A stretch of DNA of 64,000 nt from Plecoglossus altivelis (Eukaryota; Chordata; Actinopteri; Osmeriformes; Plecoglossidae), in the NCBI GenBank assembly GCA_036571765.1, contig BROE01000001.1, positions 6,320,818 to 6,384,817 of the forward strand, written 5' to 3'. Under the pieces are notes generated by a model, which was given only the letters and a program-made list of their open reading frames with translations, was not told where the DNA came from and ran no database searches. Shown here piece by piece: positions 1 to 13,230 of this stretch (positions are counted from its first letter, which is position 1; each line of letters opens with the position of its first letter). The translations under genes were made by a program, and so were the position numbers.

Positions 1-3000
1 ATTCATTTGTCCAGCTCCTCCTCTACCTTGGATTTCATTCCAAGATGTTATTAGTGCGCATTACCAATCAGCGCCATTCCATTCATCTATCCAAGACAGA
101 ATATAAAGCGCTGGGTAAATTATATCAATAATGACAAAAAGAAAATACAACATTATAATTTGTATACATTGTCTAATTCATTACGACATATCTAATTGGT
201 TGATTCTTTCATTGTCCATTCTCTCTAATTATGTGTCACACTATCAACCATTTTTATCTCCCCATTTTTACGACCATATACATGTGTTTGCGGGAAGCAC
301 ATGAAAGGGCAGCACGTGATATCCAACGGAGCCTCATGGAGATGTATAACTGTAAACTATGGCATAGAAAATAAATGGAGCAGCAAAAGCATTGCTGTTA
401 TATAATTAGTATGTCAAGCCCAGAGCCCAGGGGCCTAAAATAGTGCAGTGGCCTTGCTCAAGGGGGGAGAGAGACCTAATATAACATTGGCTCCAGTACT
501 GTCAATCAAACCTGGCCCGAAGTTCTCAAGTGAAATGACACAGACACAGTTTAGAGACTAAATGTCAGACACTGGGGAGGGTTGCTGACTGGACAGTCAT
601 GAAATGTGCTGATCTCTGGGTTTATTTGGGTGTTTGCTGTTCTGTTGACAGATGAGCTTTTAGGGAATTGAAGCTGCATGTGCTTCTTTTATATAGAGCT
701 GGTGAGTAAGAGTTTGTTGTGCTTTTTTTTAAAACTGGCAACTACTGTCAACCATGTTAGTACAAGATCACTGTTCAATTGAGACTGAATTCTACAAAAG
801 ACTGTCTTAAATTGACTCTTGTGTATGACGTGCATTCTCTTTTCAGTTCTGTTACCCTCTCACAAAAACACACATGATGAAGAATGAATGAGAATGTGCC
901 TGGCAAATGCAATTTCTTCTGCAATAAACTGACAGGAAAGACATTGATAGAGTTGTCTTTCCCCTTGATTACGCATGACCCATTTTGGGTTTTGCCACTT
1001 TCATTTGAGGGATCTGTCAGGCTGTGGCCTTGGATTAGACGCCTACCATTGCTACATTCCAATTTGGTCCTCTTTATGATGCAATTTCCTGGTCTTCATG
1101 TAGTTGAGAAAGCCTGCCAATCAAAAAAAACAGAGAAAAGGGACTCGCTATTAGGAAATCAACATGAAACAAATGACACCGCTCAGACGTCTCTTCAAAG
1201 AATATCAAACATAGTCCTTTCTTCATCGGATTGATAGTAATTGCGTTTTTCCCTTCCAGACATGACAACGTCTAACTTCTGAGCTGTAGGCAAGCCAAAT
1301 GTCAACACAAGTTCATCTCTTTTATTGTATCCACACAATGTACTGTACACATTGGGATCATTGTATCATGTGGCTTGGTTACTTCAGTTAAAATTAGGAC
1401 AGTGCATAAGCACAGATACCGTGTGTTGTAATGAGATAGTGGGGGGTTGGTTTTCAGTCTTAACTGAGGGTCTCAAGGCTAACTGCATGCCATCATGATA
1501 ACGGTGGGTGTTAAGTCTTTAGTGCATCAGGATTTTACACCAATGCCATGGTGCGTTTGTCAGAGGTTTGAAGTTGGTCTATTTAGATTCAAGACTATTG
1601 ATTCAGGATCCTATGCTTGACCCCTCAAGTGCCTGATCAGATCCATCCTCGTGTATCAACCTGACCTTAGGCGCAATGACGATAACCAAAAGATGAATTA
1701 CTTAGTTATCATAGTGATTGATATGAAAAATGTGGTTAAACCTGTGCGGTCAGGTAATACACGGTCTAACAATGGTTCTGGTAGACGCAGATGTCCACTG
1801 AAGTAGATTCTCTCCTCTCCCAAAGTGGATTTCAGAATACCCCTGCAACCTCCAAATGATGAGTGAGAAAGAAAAACATTTTAAAGAACAATATGGCATG
1901 GGTGTGTTTCACAACCTCCCTTTGTCAATGAATGATGTTGGCTGGCTGCCAAAGCATACTCATAGCAAGTAGCAAATCAGAGAAGTTGGAATGATTGTGG
2001 CTTGAGTCAAGGAATGATGAATAGCTGAAAAGGGACACCCATCAAACTAATTATTGACTGTTAAACATGGGTTAGTTGAACATTTAGACAATGTTAGAGA
2101 AAGCCTTTGTTATTTCAAGGTAGAGCCTGGAATATGCAACTGGAATAGTTTCTTCAGATCCCTATGTAGCATAGACTGACATGCATGGATCATTAGCTTA
2201 AGAATTTTAAAAATAACCAGAATAACGACAAAGTTATGCAGAGTAAGCCATGCGAATAACTTACTTTATGACCTTCACTTCTCAACCTGGTTTTAGCTTT
2301 CAACCGCTTGTGAAGAACAGAGTTATGTTGATTCTGAGTGAATGGACTGATTTACGGTCCCTTATTGGAATTCCTTCACGAGAGAGTGCCACAGATGAAA
2401 AAGGATATGTTTCTCAATAGAAGTTCCTGAGTGATAAGACCCATTAGAGATAGGGATCTGCCGGGCTGGAACTCTGAATCATTGTTATGTTGGGAGCGTG
2501 GTTGAAAGAAAAGAAAGTTAAGGCCCGACTTTATGCAATACACTGAGGTAGCCTAGCAGCTGCCAAAGCCAAGTTGATCTAGGGGTTTGAACTGAATGTT
2601 ATTTGGATGTTGAGTTTAGAACGTTGCCCACTTGAGTTTGAAAAGTATTCCTAATAACGTGTGGGTTGTTTGGACTTAGGAATGAACCTGGATCAAATCA
2701 TGAAACCAAATACACATGTTTAATGATAGACCCATGTATAATGATATGCATGCCAATGCGACCAATAAGTTCCAAAGTAAAAAGCAGACTTTGTCTTTTC
2801 TTTGCAATGTGGTCCTTCTTGCTACCTTTTAGACCTGGGTCATAACTGTCAACAAAGACTTGCGTCACATTTTGCAAAAGGCTCTTTTGGGTTAAAAGTT
2901 GACATTTAGGGAGTCAAACATTTATATCAATTTATAAATGTCACTTGCTGAAGGTTAGATTTGAGATGATGGTTTGGGGAAACTATGTCTTAATGTTGAT

Positions 3001-5985
3001 GGGAATCAAAGGTTGACTATCTGGTGATGCAATAGCCTGGAGTCGGGCTGTCAGCAGGCTCCTCCACTGCAAGCTGCCTAAATATCCTCAGAGCACTTCC
3101 CATATCAGAGCGTTCTGAAAAGGCCATGTTTCAAAACACGACTTTTCTCTGTAAGTTACACAGCATATATCACTCATGTCACACAACCTGCAAACCCCTG
3201 TGTCTTTTCCCCATATCCTTGGGTGTAACACGTCAACATCTTTGCTGTGAAACGTTAGCTTGAGGGCGTTTTGCACAATGTCACACGTTTTAGGCTGGGT
3301 TGCCTCTGAGAATGGTAATGTTGTGCCATGGTTGTAACATTCATGCAACACTGTGTTTTCTGAGAGACTTGAAGATTTTGGTTGCAGGTCTTTTTCCCCC
3401 CAAAGAGGAACCACTGCAACGTTATGTATGAACAGGGTGATGCCAACTCCTTTCAAATGCACACATCTGACCTTTTCTTATAGACTGAACAGCTGATGGC
3501 TCAACATTTTTAAAGGTGATTGCCTCAAACCACATTGGAGAACACTTCATAATCTATTTGCTCATACCTAAGCACATCTTACTGTGTCTGAAACATGAGT
3601 TGTGCTTAATAGGATGGATTTGATGACTTTGTCGCTCTCATGCTACACTTGTCTTGGAATTGCTCCTTGAAAGTTAATACTCTGACGTTGGCTTTCACTC
3701 AAATATTTCCTACAGCGAAGAAACAATGGAAATAATCACAGGGTTTCCTTAAAAATGAGGCTTAAGGTCAAAATATGTTTTTCAGTTTAGCGGCTGTTCA
3801 GATGTTGATCCTTGGAGTAATGCAAATCCTCTCCCTTAATTCCATGTTTAGTCCGTTTATCACCAGCCCTCAAAATAAATCTTCGAATCCCTCAAAATGT
3901 TAAGCTGTTTATTAAGTGACAATGATCAATAATGACTGATGTTGTAATTAGGCTCTAATAATGTTGTGTAGATGTTGATTTTAAGCACCCCGCGAGGCGT
4001 CCAGAAAATAATACAAGAACCATCTAAATCAAGTGATTTTACTCTGAGAGCTCTCTGTTATGTCATTAATCTTCATTTTGATGGAGCCTACTCACATGAC
4101 AGCATAATATAGGACGTCTTTGTTGAACGTCTTTAGACATTTATTAACATACTGTAGGCCTGCAGACAAGAAAGCTGTGTTCTAGAAGTGATGCTGTGGC
4201 TAAATATCAGCGGGTGAGTTTCATTTTGTGCATCCACCAGTATACCATAGCATCTGTAAGGGTTTCGCATGAGTGGCGTTCCAACAACAAACTCAATCAT
4301 TAAGTAACATATTTACAACCTCTGTTCCCACTCATTACACTGTTTCTGTTTGTGTGTATGCGTGGTGTGTGTGTGTGTGTGTGTCATAGTCCCAAGGACA
4401 AGAAGGGAATGGGGACAACATGCCAAGTCATTGTCCAGTTTGCTTTGGGGAAACAAAAGGTTGACCCCCGATGTACTTCAGGGCTGTAGAGATGGGTCCT
4501 AATGCCCAGAGCTGCGGCAGGAGACCAGGCGGTGCAGCAATGCAAGCTGGGAAATATTTGTCTCATTAATTATGTTCTGATGCTGGAAACATGGATCTTC
4601 TCTTTCTTTCCAATTAGCTCACATTCTCAGTGAAATCGGTGTATTTGTTCTCTTGTCGCGTTCTTTGCTGTGGAACTTTGTGTGCTCATTATAAATAAGA
4701 ATATTTGTTGAATGTGAACACAAATAATCCTAAACTTCAGCATTTACCCACAGCTTTAGAACTTTAGTCACTTTCACCCCTAAGTTCTCCGTTGAAATGT
4801 TGAAAAGTTTGGAGGACGTTCCTGTGTGCCTAAACAATGCCTGGGTTCGGAATGAAGTTTCTGTCTTCAAATTCCATCTTCATGGATCTGCCTCCATACT
4901 AGGCACAGTGATGCAACTTGTTGTCTTTTAAGTCTATTGAGAAAGGATTCATCTAATTGCATCGCTATGTATGGAATCAAAACCCTGCGCCCACCTATCC
5001 GATCACGTCAGATCACTCGATTGCTCAGGAAAAAGGAAGTTGATGCATTTTACTCGGTAGTCAGAGCTAATGGTCTTAGTGAATGGTTGTCCTGCTCAAA
5101 GCCAATACCGAGCCCACTCATTTCCCTCCGATGTCAGTATGATGAGATCCTGCTGTTTGTCTTCCCACCAGTATGATGAGCCAGGCTTCACTGTGAAGAT
5201 GATCTACAGGGACTTGCTTTGTTTATGGCTTCATCAGGGCAATCTAACACAAGTCACTTTTGTTCAGGCTTGATTGATTACACTTTGACAGTGTTTTCCC
5301 TCTTTTGAAATATGTCATAATCCTATTTTTTCCTCCTATAGAGATAATTAATATTAAACGTGTTTATGGCTAGTGTAAAAATGATCTACTTGATCATTCT
5401 GCGGTATTACCAGGAACACTCTCTGGAGTAGTTTCTCATTTACGTGTGTGAATTCACTCTGGAGCCAGCTTTCCTGTGACTCATTAGCAGTCAGCAGCAG
5501 TCCAACATCCAGCATCGCTCTGAGGAGAGTGAACGAGACTGTTTAAGTATCTTATGCTGCCTTCCCTCTGACTACATGTAGTTTGAAGTGCAGTAAACCA
5601 ACATAGCTGTGTGTCAAAGCCGTTTGCTACAAACAAATACAGCCTTGTTAGTCCATCAAGTCGAGTTAAGGTTTTTTTTGGCCATTTTAATGCCCTGTCT
5701 TTTGAGGCTATTCCCCCCCAAAACCCCACAACATGAAACCTTTTTACCATTTTTAATTCAATGGACTACTGAGACCGGCTGGTCGATCATACCTTTGTGC
5801 AGTGGAGCATTCTAGACTGAAAAGATGCAGATTAGAGCATGTGTTTGTGTATTTGTATTTGTGTGTGTGTGCATGTATGTTGCGTTTGGGTTTTAGTAAT
5901 ATTGCCTCCTGTGCACGCGGGCTCTGTTTTGTGTCAATAGTGATGGTGGATTGTGAGGAGGGCAGGCAGCGTGTTCAGGCAGACA
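1..5985. other. Non-coding spacer, distal klf6 downstream side
   Basis: This is mostly unique, A+T-rich sequence. The open frames are short and resemble no known protein. A (GT)10 run lies at about 4365-4384. The block 3870-3990 is rich in ATTA/TAAT cores and could be a conserved regulatory element. I see nothing else. Confidence 0.6.

Positions 5986-6015
<30 letters not shown>
5986..6015. repeat. G30 homopolymer
   Basis: This is an uninterrupted run of 30 G. Such runs are prone to slippage and to sequencing error, so its true length is uncertain. Confidence 0.97.
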
Positions 6016-6016
<1 letters not shown>

Positions 6017-6152
6017 TGCAGCTTTAGTGTCATTCACAAACTCAGCGGAGCGTCCAACCAACTCATATGCTGGCAAACATCTCCCCATCTTATATCTTTC
6101 ATTACAGGGCTGATGTGCTCTCTGTTTCTCCTCCTCTCACGCGAACACATTT

Positions 6153-6205
6153 GCACACATGTACACGTATACACGTACACGTGCACAGGCCCATGCACAC
6201 GCGTG
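6153..6205. repeat. Alternating purine-pyrimidine tract (CA/CG/TA)
   Basis: Positions 6153-6187 alternate purine and pyrimidine without a break, mixing CA, CG and TA steps, and 6192-6204 do so again. Such sequence has Z-DNA potential. Confidence 0.85.
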
Positions 6206-9200
6206 AGAATGTGGGCATGTTTCTGAGTGTGCATGTCATGTGCATTACAGTAGTGCACAGTCAGCCCTCCTCCTTTCACCCCAACAATGTTTACAGAACA
6301 TTCCAAAATCCAGTGAAGTCATAGGAGTGCTTGTCAGTACTCAATCCCAAATAGCTTTGCAAGGCTCTATGACATCCACAGAAAAAGAAAGTTGGAAGTT
6401 ATGTTCCAGCCAAAGTTTACCCTATACTTTGCTATGTTAGTACTTTCTAAGTGGTGGAACTGAATAACACGTTATTGTCTTTCGATCCATTTGTGTTCTG
6501 TCATTTCGTAGACAGGAATTGTGTGCAACGTTTTCCCGAAGCTGTTCACAATTTTCTTTACAATTTCTTTTTATGACGAGGTTTGTGTGTATGCTTGTGT
6601 TAGTGTGTTGTCATGTGTCTGCGTGCGGTGTTTGTTGCTCTGCTTGGGGTAATCCCAGTACTATCAGCCTGGACCACCATCATTCACAATGGGTCGACAA
6701 AGCAGACCCTCACCCTGGTGAACACACACCACCATCATCCTTCGCTGTGGCGGAGTGCAAATGAAAAATTGAACAATAAAAGGATGAAAGTGGGAGTCCT
6801 CAGAGTGCTCAGCAGCAGGAGATGCCCTCAAAGCCCTTCTGTCTCTGTGCCGACAATGAGGCTTTCTGCATTTCCCATGTGAAGGCACTTTGTATTTTTT
6901 CCACTGCTCACTTCTCTTGCCAATTAGTTGACAGTTGTTTTATTATTCTATTTTAAGCAATGATCCTCAAAAGCAAAAATAAAAAAATGTGGTGCTTATC
7001 AGCCACTGGTGTATCGCCCTAGTTAGGCCATTTTAGGAGAAGAACTCAGAGATCTAACAGTTCGAATGACACATTGTTTACAGGACTTTGACTTTGGATG
7101 GCCAAATGTTTGTGTGTGTGCTGCAGGAGGGAACTACTTGCTATTTGTTGATGCATTTCTGTTTTGAGTTATGTGTTTCTCCATCGAGTATGTATATTTT
7201 CTTCAATCCATAGGTCAAAAAAATGACTGGTTGTCAGCACAAGAAGATACACATTGTTTTGAAAGTATCCGTGCATGAAGGGGGTGAGAGGAGCGGTGGA
7301 GAGCAGAATAGGTGTACTATAGTTTATGTACTGCCAATAAACATTTCATCCCATGCACTATACTGGTGTTTTTGTGTGTTTTATTTTATAAATCATGTCA
7401 CCATTTAAATTTGAATCTTAACTATCAGAGGACCATGATTCATATAATGAGGATATCCTGTATGTATGTTTATTTCTTATCGTCGCCCAATGTGGACTTC
7501 CCTAAATACTTCTCAGCAAAACAAAGGAAATGTACAATTAGTTATATTTTGAGATTTCTACATGTCGGTTCCCCTTGATTGCCAAACAATAGGAACTTGC
7601 TCTCAACTTTTTTTGATTTAAACTTCCACAAACTGTTAGAAATCCTGTCACTTTTCTCCTCTCCACAGGAAAAGTGTTGTTTTAACAAGCAGTTTTAAAG
7701 TATTAGTGAAAATGAATTAACCCCATGAATTCAATATCAACATCAATTGGAATGGCTCCCTAATGGCTGCGCTATTATATTGAGCAATTCAACTTTTTCA
7801 CATGTCGACCTCACCGTGCAAGTACCGAAAGCTGCTGTAGCTGTCAACATGACCAGAGTTCCGACGTACGTAGCTTGGGATGCTAAAGGCTCAGGCCTGC
7901 TGCCCTGTGTACGGTAAACAGAAGCAAGGACAGACTTCTTGTTTACATCAGATAAACCAGATTGTTGCAACACGAGCCCATGGGAACCATGAGAAACATT
8001 TGAAATGAAGCTGTAAATATGAGCACCATGGAGCCAAAGGAAATCACAACCTGTTAATCAGGATCACATCCTCTTTGGGGATATCGTATGTATAGACAGA
8101 GTGAGGGAGAGAGAGAGAGAGCAAGAGAGAGTGAGAAAAGTGAGAAAGAGGAAGGAAACAGTGATTCTGTTTCTTTGGGAATGCTTATTAAGTTTTTACA
8201 GACCTAAGACTTGCAGTAGCATATTCAGGACATCAGTAGTGCAATATACAAAAAAATGTCATCTCATGTTAATTTGAATGTAAATGGCAGATCAGTGACT
8301 GTGTTCATGGACTATCCAGTTTCCAGTCTGTACTCAGTCTACCTGCAGAGTCCCTGTTCTTGTTTCATCATCGTGGTTCCTCCTGTCTTGATGAGGTATG
8401 CAACATCCCTCACCGCAAATAACTGGTTGTCTGTCTTTGAAGAGTCACCTTTGAACTAAAGCTTTCAGAAAGAACCTGTTTGTGACTTTGGATTGACCTC
8501 AGAGCTTGGCGAAGCACTGCTTGAAGCTTGATAGGGTAACACCACAGCCCCCTCTGAAGTTGGGAGAAACGCGCCGTCTACTGAACTATTTAATGGCATT
8601 TTTAGTTTGAAGTGACAAGTTGTTTTCTGTCAGCTGTGACAAGGATGTGCTGATCTTTACCGAGACAAAGTCTCTGGGTCTTCTGTCCCATGTCTGTCAT
8701 GTGACCAGGTAGCTGAAAAATAAGAATGAAAAACTGAACTCATACTTGGAGTTAATTGGATTTTGAAAGTGAGTGTGTGTGTGTGTGCGCATGTGTGTGT
8801 GTTTGTGGGTTATGCTATGCACATACACATTCCTGTGTTTGTGTGTTTACAGAAGCGTGTATATTTAGGGGGACATTGTCTGGACCCAGGGAATGAGAAT
8901 GGATGGGATAGTAATTACTGAATGGAGATATTCACACAGTGTGAAATTAGAAAAGGCTGGGCAAAACCTCCCACGGGCACAATGAGTAAAGAGAAAGTAG
9001 TTGTCATGGTGACAGGTCCATTTAGATGGAGTTTGTTAACGTAAGGGGAAGCGCAAGGTGTGTATTTTTGTGTTTTTATGAAAAAGTTAGTTTTCTGACC
9101 TTGATGAAAGCTGAGAGAATTGTCTTTTCAATTATTCAGTAGTCCAAAAGTTGTTCCAGCATTTTCCTCTTGATGGATATTTTACATTGTTGACAGATTT

Positions 9201-10819
9201 GACCCTAAAATGTTTGGTTGATCATTTCCATGTCAAATATTTCTCTGTTATGGAAATCCTGGCGGCTTCTTCATGTTAACAAGCAAACATCATTTCACAC
9301 AGATATTAATCATCTATATAAGTAATGGTGAACCCTGACATTATCCTGTGCTGTAGAGCAATCCGAAAGAACTGCCTTTCACATCATTTATAGGGTGGGT
9401 TAGCTGTGAATAGGGACTACTTAACATAGTACAAATAAACTTGTTAAAAGTTTTTTACTCTGCACTCACTGTCTTATAATATCGGTTTATCTCAGTTCCT
9501 AGGAGATCAAATCTCCCTGGAAGCCCTGGACAACAATGCTTGTGAAATGCCCAACTTGTACTGTAACTTTGCAACATACAGTATACTGGAACACTGCAGT
9601 AGCATTGAGAACAATTCACTGGGCAACATCAAACAAACCACATGGCACTGACTATGAGAGACAGAAGCCCTCTCCTCTCTTGCCGATGCCTGGGGCTGTT
9701 ACGTAACCCTGAGCCAGGGGGAGCAGAAGATTCCTCAGGGAGTTCAAAGTGCAGTGTGAATGGATAATGGCTGCCTTTTATCAGGGGCCTTGGTAATGAG
9801 CCTGTACATCACAGACAGGAGGGGGGGGGGATGGGGGTTGACCAGAGAGGGGGCAGACGAAGCCAAGGAATGCCCATCCATCAGTCTCCGATCCCAGGGT
9901 CTCAAACCAGCCTCTGCCTCCCTGAAACTCTGTTCCCCTCCATCTGGAGCTGCCCCGTGTTCTGGCTCTGCACAGTAAATAACCTTCTCTGTTCTGGGGC
10001 ATTGGCAGGTACTGGGATTTGCAACATGAATTTGGGTTATTTTCGGATGGAAATCTGTTTGAATCAAGGTAGTGGAGCACTCATTTCTGTATGTCTGAGA
10101 GGATTTGGAATTAGAATATGTTGAACCAACCTATAATGAACTATAGCGTAGCCCACACATTCTACCCTTCATCTTTGTATAGTCTGTAACATAGACAAGC
10201 GGTCTAAAACCATGTTTAGAATAATCTCCAAGGATTCCACAGATCTGTATGTTTTTCTTGTGGGTATATGCACTTCTGAAAGAGTGCTTAAGATAGAGCT
10301 GGGTTTGATGGTCTACCATCTCCATACTAGGTCACTGACCTTCCACTTGCTGTCTGTCTTAACAAGCACCTTAGGTCATATGCAGTGTGTTTGTGTGTGT
10401 GTTTGTGTGTGTGTTAGCAGTTTTAAGGGGGGAGGAGATTCTTTTGTGGTAAGACTTGTTGGAGGATCTTGTGTTACTGGTAAAGATGCCTTGTGTTGTA
10501 GTGGTTTGGCCCTTCTACAAATGGTTCTGCAGGGTTTGATGGGTCTTGTATTACTGTAAATAGAAAACTGTCTACTCTTAGGCAGTTGTACTAATCTGTT
10601 ATTCATCACGACTGTAAAATGTTGCATGCATCTGCTTTCGTGTCAAGGTCTTGTTTTTGGTTGGTTCACAGATTGAGGGTGTAAGAGTCAATAAAATAAG
10701 AAGGCAAAAGATTTGGATCATTCTTTTTTTATCGGTTTTTCAATAAAAAATACATTCATACAGAAACTATTTTACAAAACAATTTAAAGTAAACGTTGTT
10801 ATGCCATAAAACAAACAAA
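6206..10819. other. Non-coding spacer between G30/Z-tract and klf6 3' end
   Basis: There is no recognisable gene. A GA-rich tract lies at about 8097-8156, and GT-rich tracts lie at about 8770-8812 and 10385-10414. Plus-strand AATAAA motifs near 10690 and 10742 have no identifiable transcript. The remainder looks unique. Confidence 0.6.
8097..8156. repeat. Imperfect (GA)n tract
   Basis: This is a purine-rich run of GA units broken by GC, GT and AA. Confidence 0.85.
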
Positions 10820-13178
10820 AATATAAAATCATAAATTCTTTATTTCAAGAAAGAGATTCTTAAAGATAGGGCCTTGTTGCGTACGTTTGTTTGATAAGAA
10901 AGGGGGGGGGTTAGAAACTGACCTTAAATGCAGGTAACTAACACCACATAGTGATATCGTCTAATATGTAAAGGTATTAGAGCTTTATTGGTCTCAAAAC
11001 AGTGGTTTTGTTGTTTAATGCAGAAAGCTGCTTAGTGGGTATTCCTTTCAAATATTTAATTTCCATACATTTTTTGTCTTTGTGCAGCATTGTTTACCTA
11101 ACACGTCATCGTATAAAACCCATTCCAACATACTGTAATAGATGTGTCACTACATACACACACATGTGTTTCCTGTTTCGTTTTTTTCATCCATTGATAC
11201 TCAGTTTAGTTAAACGCATGGTCACGTTGCATTCCCTAATTAATTCACATTGCCCTTGGTCCCTTACCCATCAAAATATAAGCTTCTGTACAAAATCATT
11301 ATTTGAACATGCTGTATATCATCGCATGATTTCAATATTTACAATTTTAGAAGGGTCTTTCTCAACTGGTGGACTACAACTGTTGGGTAACCAGGGAGAC
11401 CATGATAAGTAGAAGTATCCACAACCACAGTTGGGATCAATCACAGAGGCTAAGCCTTTGCCAGTCCCAGGGACATTAACGTGCCATGCCTGACTAGGAA
11501 GTGTTATTTGCAATAAATCTTAATTTGTCACGACCTTGGTGGTCGAGCATACCATATATAACGAGAACTCAACTCATCACACCACTGTACCTTTCGAAGG
11601 AATTTATCGCCTATTCCATTGGAAGAGCTCCGGCATACCACGTTATACTACATAGTAGTGAACCAATAAAACTGATTTGTTTTCAACTGCTCCACAATAT
11701 TGTGTCTTAGACCAAGGTCATTTTTCCACCCCAAACACGATTTATCTGGTCATTGAGCAGTACGTTATTTTGACAAATGATGCACAAAAATGTAAAATGG
11801 CAGTAAATATAGAGCTGATTTTTATTCAAGAATCTTAAGATCGTTTGCTAGACAAGGGCAAAGGTGCGACCATTATGAATTAGAGCCTCAATAAAGCTAT
11901 TCAGTCCCACACTACTGCATGTTCAACCCGCTGTGAGTGATGTATTTAACTGGTCAAGGCCACTAACATAAGGCATCGTTTAGGTCAACAGTGCATTTAC
12001 AGATATAAAAGAGGAGGACAAGAATTTTTAAAAAGCAAAAAATGGCCACATTTTATTTGGATTGAACCATCTGGAAAATCTGAAGCTACTTTGTCAACAA
12101 TTTCCAACTGCCACTTTTTTATATGCAACTAGTTAAGGTTAAAGGTCAAGGTTATTTGATAGTGAGTTGAACATTTGTTGTAGTTAGTTGAGCATTTAGA
12201 GGTTCGCCCCACAAGTAGGGGGAATGAGTTCAAATGGAGTAGAGGACAGCTATTCCATGATCAGGACAGTGACAGTGGTGTCTCCAACATATATAAGGAA
12301 ATCAAACAGAAAACGTATCTGCCTCATGTTCTGTACAATACTGTTATATGGAGTAAAATGGGTGTAGCTGCTCTTTTTACGGGTAATCGGCATCCTATAA
12401 GCAAACAGGTAACCAAAGCCCTAGAATCCCATGCAACTTCTGTTATAATTGAGATATTGTTGTGTACAACCTTAAGATACAGAGCTTACACAATGGACAA
12501 CAAATGAGCTTCATAGCATGTACTTTTGAGACAGGCTACATAATACATTGCACATTTAATAGCTGCACCGAACACCACAACCTCCTTTTAAGAGTGTTGC
12601 ATTTCCTCCTCCTGTCGATAGGGGGCACTACCTCTTAAACAAACAGCCTCAAAACACTGCTGAACCCCCTATCCTTCACCTAGAGACTCAATGGTCCACA
12701 CAACAGCATTAGCAACACCTTTGCTTGCAGTCATCCCACACTGACACAATAAAAACCATGATGAATATATCACCCTGTCAACATCATTCAGCCCACAAGC
12801 ACGAGCCCATCCATTCCATACGGTGACACACACCCAATCCCAGGCATTCAAAGTCTTCACGCTCACACAGAAACGCACTGTCATTGGCGTAGCACCCCCT
12901 GGCGCATCCAATGGTACTCCTCAAAGAGCATCTCTTCTCATCCCGTCAAACTGATGATGTTTTCTTTCTGTCTTCCGTCTCTGATCTTTCCCGTACGTGT
13001 TGATCTTTCAAAGCACTCTCCTTTGTGAGGTCTCTGAGGCACATAGTGTGGTAGAAATATTGGCCTGCCTCTGCCGGAAGCGTGCTGCTCTCCTCTCTCT
13101 TTCTCTGGGCATTTTCAGCCTCGATCCCACAGGTCAGGGTAACAACCAGGATCATCTCTCTGCTGAGCGGTGGCCATT
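10820..13178 (-). other. klf6: klf6 3' untranslated region (inferred extent)
   Basis: About 2.35 kb of non-coding sequence follows the klf6 stop codon, similar in scale to the long 3'UTR of mammalian KLF6. Minus-strand AATAAA hexamers lie at 12057-12052, 11826-11821, 10989-10984 and 10844-10839. The last is followed by a T/GT-rich stretch typical of a cleavage downstream element, so I chose it as the distal end. The hexamer at 12057-12052 also has a T-rich downstream region and could give a shorter 3'UTR of about 1.1 kb. A small stem-loop (CGACC/GGTCG) occurs near 11530. The boundary is an inference. Confidence 0.6.
10839..10844 (-). terminator. klf6: Probable distal klf6 polyadenylation signal
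   Basis: AATAAA is read on the minus strand and is followed within about 30 nt by TTTTTGTTTGTTTT, a good GU/U-rich downstream element. It is the leftmost of four hexamers after the klf6 stop. Confidence 0.5.
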
Positions 13179-13230
13179 TTAGATGTGTCTCTTCATGTGG
13201 AGGGCCAGATGGTCCGAACGAGAGAAGCAC
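13179..13230 (-). CDS. klf6: klf6 coding exon 4 (rest of finger 3 and stop)
   Basis: This 52-nt coding part follows CCCTCAG and encodes CFSRSDHLALHMKRHI followed by TAA. The last residue is Ile, as I recall for KLF7, whereas I recall Leu for mammalian KLF6. Confidence 0.95.
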
